This document shows, one piece after another, positions 33,226 through 35,547 of a DNA stretch of 35,547 nucleotides; positions within the stretch are counted from its first letter, which is position 1, and each line of letters starts with the position of its first letter. The notes under the pieces were generated by a model. The model was not told the DNA's origin and did not search any database. It worked only from the letters and a program-made list of their open reading frames with translations. The stretch comes from Desmonostoc muscorum FACHB-395 (GTDB lineage Bacteria > Cyanobacteriota > Cyanobacteriia > Cyanobacteriales > Nostocaceae), in the NCBI RefSeq assembly GCF_014698035.1, contig NZ_JACJSF010000081.1:1-35547 (forward strand), given 5' to 3'. The translations under genes and the position numbers were made by a program.

Positions 33226-34110
33226 ATGAAAGCAGTTTGGTCTTTTTGGACAAAGCCTTTACAAGCTAATCAGCGTAGAATTTGGCTGAGTGAAAAATAT
33301 CACTTATTAGCGTGGATTTTATCACTAGAAACTGCCAAAAAACACTTTGAAAAAACAGCTTTATTTACTGATACTCAAGGTGCAAGACAACTTGTAGATG
33401 AGTTGGGTTTAGAGTTTGATGAAGTGTATCTAGAATTAGATGCTCTCCAAGACCATGACCCCAAATGGTGGGCATTAGGTAAAGTATACACTTACCGCGC
33501 TCAAACAGAACCATTTATTCACATTGATAATGATGTTTTTCTCTGGCAGAATTTACCCGCAGAAATAATTTCTGCACCCCTGTTAGCCCAAAATCCAGAA
33601 TATTTTTTGGTGGGAAATTCTTGGTATGATCCTGAAGGTATAGAAGCAGCTATTCATAGTGTGAATGGATGGCTACCTGATGAGTGGCAATGGCAGCGAT
33701 CGCGTGGTTCACTACAAGTTGCCTATAATTGTGGTATCTTTGGCGGTAATGCTGTCGATTTTATTAGCTATTACGCAGATTTAGCCATCAAATTTGTCGA
33801 ACATCCCGCTAATCAACGTGCTTGGAATTTGCTTACTCATAGCACAGAACGCAATGTTTTATTTGAGCAATATATTCTGGGTTGTTGTCTGGAATATTGT
33901 CGTTATTATCCCCATACACCATATCAAAACATTGATATTAAGTATTTATTTCCGTCTTTGGATGAAGCTTTTGTACCTGAAAATGCTACCAGATTAGGCT
34001 TTACGCATTTAATTGCCGATGCTAAACGCAACCCTACAATTAGTGCAAGTTTAGAAAAGCGCGTCCAAAGGGATTACCCTGAACATTACAGCATAATTCA
34101 AAGGCTTTGA
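33226..34110 (+). CDS. Glycosyltransferase-like protein (DUF6734 type)
   Basis: A 294-residue soluble protein. The sequence MKAVWSFWTKPL, the donor-site pattern PFIHIDNDVFLW with Asp-Asn-Asp at 101-103 (a DxD motif that binds a metal and sugar nucleotide in GT-A enzymes), and NCGIFGGNAVDFISYYADLA (about residues 166-185) are those of DUF6734, a family related to GT-A glycosyltransferases. It follows the DUF6519 gene by 20 bases on the same strand and is the last gene of the operon. A glycosyltransferase there could modify a tail or fibre protein, or be a cargo that modifies a target protein. It could also be an unrelated neighbour. Enzyme activity is not shown. Confidence 0.8.
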   Translation: MKAVWSFWTKPLQANQRRIWLSEKYHLLAWILSLETAKKHFEKTALFTDTQGARQLVDELGLEFDEVYLELDALQDHDPKWWALGKVYTYRAQTEPFIHIDNDVFLWQNLPAEIISAPLLAQNPEYFLVGNSWYDPEGIEAAIHSVNGWLPDEWQWQRSRGSLQVAYNCGIFGGNAVDFISYYADLAIKFVEHPANQRAWNLLTHSTERNVLFEQYILGCCLEYCRYYPHTPYQNIDIKYLFPSLDEAFVPENATRLGFTHLIADAKRNPTISASLEKRVQRDYPEHYSIIQRL

Positions 34111-34165
34111 AACTAAATCTGCTGATACTACGAAAAATTTTGGTCTTCACAGACAGCCAACAAAA

Positions 34166-34260
34166 GTGGCAGACATCGGCAGTATTCAACAGAGTTTAGT
34201 GGAGCATTTCTCTGACATCAAAGACCCAAGAGTGAATGGCACTAAGAAAAGCCGAAACAC
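34166..34260 (+). mobile_element. ISAs1-family transposase, 5' remnant
   Basis: From GTG 34166 the plus strand reads VADIGSIQQSLVEHFSDIKD and then PRVNGTKKS, which is the characteristic start of ISAs1-family (H-repeat type) transposases. The family likeness stops after about 28 codons, and the frame then crosses into the IS4 element and ends at a TAA at 34292-34294. The end of the remnant at about 34245-34260 is therefore where the IS4 element most likely inserted. The exact junction is not certain. Confidence 0.65.
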
Positions 34261-35547
34261 TTGCGGTTTAAGCAGTTTGCAATTGTTTACGTAATTCATG
34301 CCGGGGTTTGGTCATCAAGGGGTAAATTTTGGGGCGACGTTTACGAACTCGTGGTTCACTACGACCTGGGCGTTCTGGAACAGCCTTATGAGCAATAACT
34401 TTTAGTAAAGTGCGATAAATTTGGAGGCGTTTTTGAGAAGTTGCTGCTAATAATTTAGGAATAAAGTTAATTAAATGGTGGCGAGTACCTTGTAAGGATA
34501 GGCGTAATGGAGGAGTACTGTAAATAGTCCCAGCCGACCACATTAAGCTCCGAAGTAAATTGTAAGCCAGTAAATAAACATGAATTTATTTGCGGATCAT
34601 TGAAGGAGTTTTACATCGCAGAATATCCATACCCAAGGTAGTTTTTAGATGTCTCAAATCCAATTCAACATCCCAACGTTTACCGTAAAGTCCAACAATA
34701 TCCAGAGTAGAATAAGTTGCTCTATCCAAGAGAGTAGTAATTAAACTAACTCGTTGAGTGCGAAAGCCGGGAATAACAATGTAATAGTAAACTTCCCGTA
34801 CAGTTATGGAAGGAGGTAGAGCATCAAATTCATCTTTGCTCAACCCTTTTGAGCATCTTTTAGGTTTATACCAAGTAACCAACTTGTCACAATCGCCAAC
34901 AATTTTACCTTTTCGCATAGTTGTTATCCGAGATTGATGCTTACGAAACACAGCATCACAACCAAGCTTGGCAATAGAAACCATATCGGCATAAGCACAA
35001 AAGGCTCTATCTCCTAAAAGTACATCATTTGGTTTGAGAAAACTGTACAACCTCCGAGCTAATTTAATATCATGAGTGTTCAAAACGTCTATGCACAAAG
35101 CAACGGCAGCTCCTGTCGCTAAACTGAATATCACTCCAATTTTGGCAATTGGAAATCCACATCCCTCTTTTTGGGTACTAGGTTGAGGGTATTGTTTTTG
35201 GTTCTCTACGGTATCTGGCATGGAGACAGTTGAACCATCTATTACTTTTACATTACGACCACACCATAAATGTTCTTGGGTCACTTTCGCTTCTAGGTTT
35301 TGTGCCGAGGAATTGAAAAGTTTTTCTAATAATTTCTCTGGAAGCCTCGCCCTAGCTTGGCAGTAAGCACTCGTATCTGTTGAAGGGACTTCTACTTCTT
35401 CACCAGCTAAATGTGCAATTATTTTACTCACAGCATTATTACAAGTTTTATCAGTATCCAACACTTGTGATAAAAATGCCCATAAAGTTATTAATGGGTC
35501 AAATAACCGCTTTTTGTATTTAATTTTTAGCTCCGAGATTGCAAGTC
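34250..35547 (-). mobile_element. IS4-family insertion sequence, cut by the right window edge
   Basis: The element holds one transposase gene on the minus strand. The near end lies within about 34245-34265, judged from where the ISAs1 reading breaks. The far end is outside the window, so terminal inverted repeats and target duplication cannot be checked here. Confidence 0.7.
34268..35547 (-). pseudogene. IS4-family DDE transposase with an in-frame stop, 5' end outside the window
   Basis: The frame is open from the right edge (RLFDPLITLWAFLSQVL, upstream of the GTG at 35464) through VIDGSTVSMPD (first Asp), LLGDRAFC (second Asp) and YGKRWDVELDLRHLK, which is the exact Y-(2)-R-(3)-E-(6)-K signature of IS4 transposases with the catalytic Glu. 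A TAA at 34586-34588 then interrupts it after KTPSMIRK. The same frame continues IHVYLLAYNLLRSLMWSAGT and on to a TAA at 34268-34270. A one-base change in a Glu codon (GAA to TAA) would explain it. The catalytic residues are complete, but the C-terminal part of about 106 residues is detached, so activity is doubtful. Confidence 0.82.

Overview
The window looks like chromosome (or a large plasmid) of a filamentous heterocystous cyanobacterium of the Nostoc/Anabaena type. Supporting signs are frequent HIP1-type octamers (GCGATCGC and near variants, inside and between genes), short tandem heptamer repeats between genes (TAGTCAT, GGGATTA, CTAATGA, AGTCAAC units), and protein families I know mainly from Nostocales. 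No rRNA, tRNA or CRISPR array was seen.

Region 1 (1-5929) is an accessory, plasmid- or prophage-like block. On the minus strand, from the left edge, it holds a cut-off KilA-N type gene, a DUF1392-like gene, a small helix-turn-helix gene, a frameshifted small gene and several hypothetical genes, up to a 289-residue protein that starts at 4249. A divergent control region (4250-4460) with paired palindromes separates these from plus-strand genes: an XRE repressor-like protein, a small gene broken by a stop codon, and a phage/plasmid-type DNA-binding protein. Two broken small genes and repeat DNA inside a coding region suggest that the block is decaying.

Region 2 (5930-6823) is about 0.9 kb without a convincing gene. 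It is the leader of the next block.

Region 3 (6824-34110) is the main content: an unbroken plus-strand run of 18 genes for a contractile injection system (CIS) of the extracellular/thylakoid-anchored lineage. In order: sheath, inner tube, a zinc-knuckle baseplate-associated protein, a proline/threonine-rich linker protein, a DUF4255 tail-terminator protein with Ig-like domains, an AAA+ ATPase, a small conserved protein, two large DUF4157 proteins (likely cargo), a tube-initiator protein and a separate LysM protein, a gp27-like hub and a separate gp5-like spike, a PAAR-like tip, a gp25 wedge protein, two baseplate-J wedge proteins, a tail-protein-I/beta-helix protein, a DUF6519 protein and a glycosyltransferase-like DUF6734 protein. 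Several ATGA-type overlaps and short gaps point to co-transcription. The hub genes would build the baseplate and spike, the tube and sheath would polymerise on it, DUF4255 would cap the tail, and the ATPase would act in assembly or recycling. The DUF4157 proteins, with HExxH motifs and Cys-rich heads, are the natural candidates for delivered or loaded proteins. A CIS of this lineage in Anabaena is known to be anchored in thylakoid stacks; whether this one is cannot be read from DNA.

Region 4 (34111-35547) is an insertion-sequence scar. The start of an ISAs1-family transposase is cut off by an IS4-family element on the minus strand. The IS4 transposase carries an in-frame stop and runs off the right edge.
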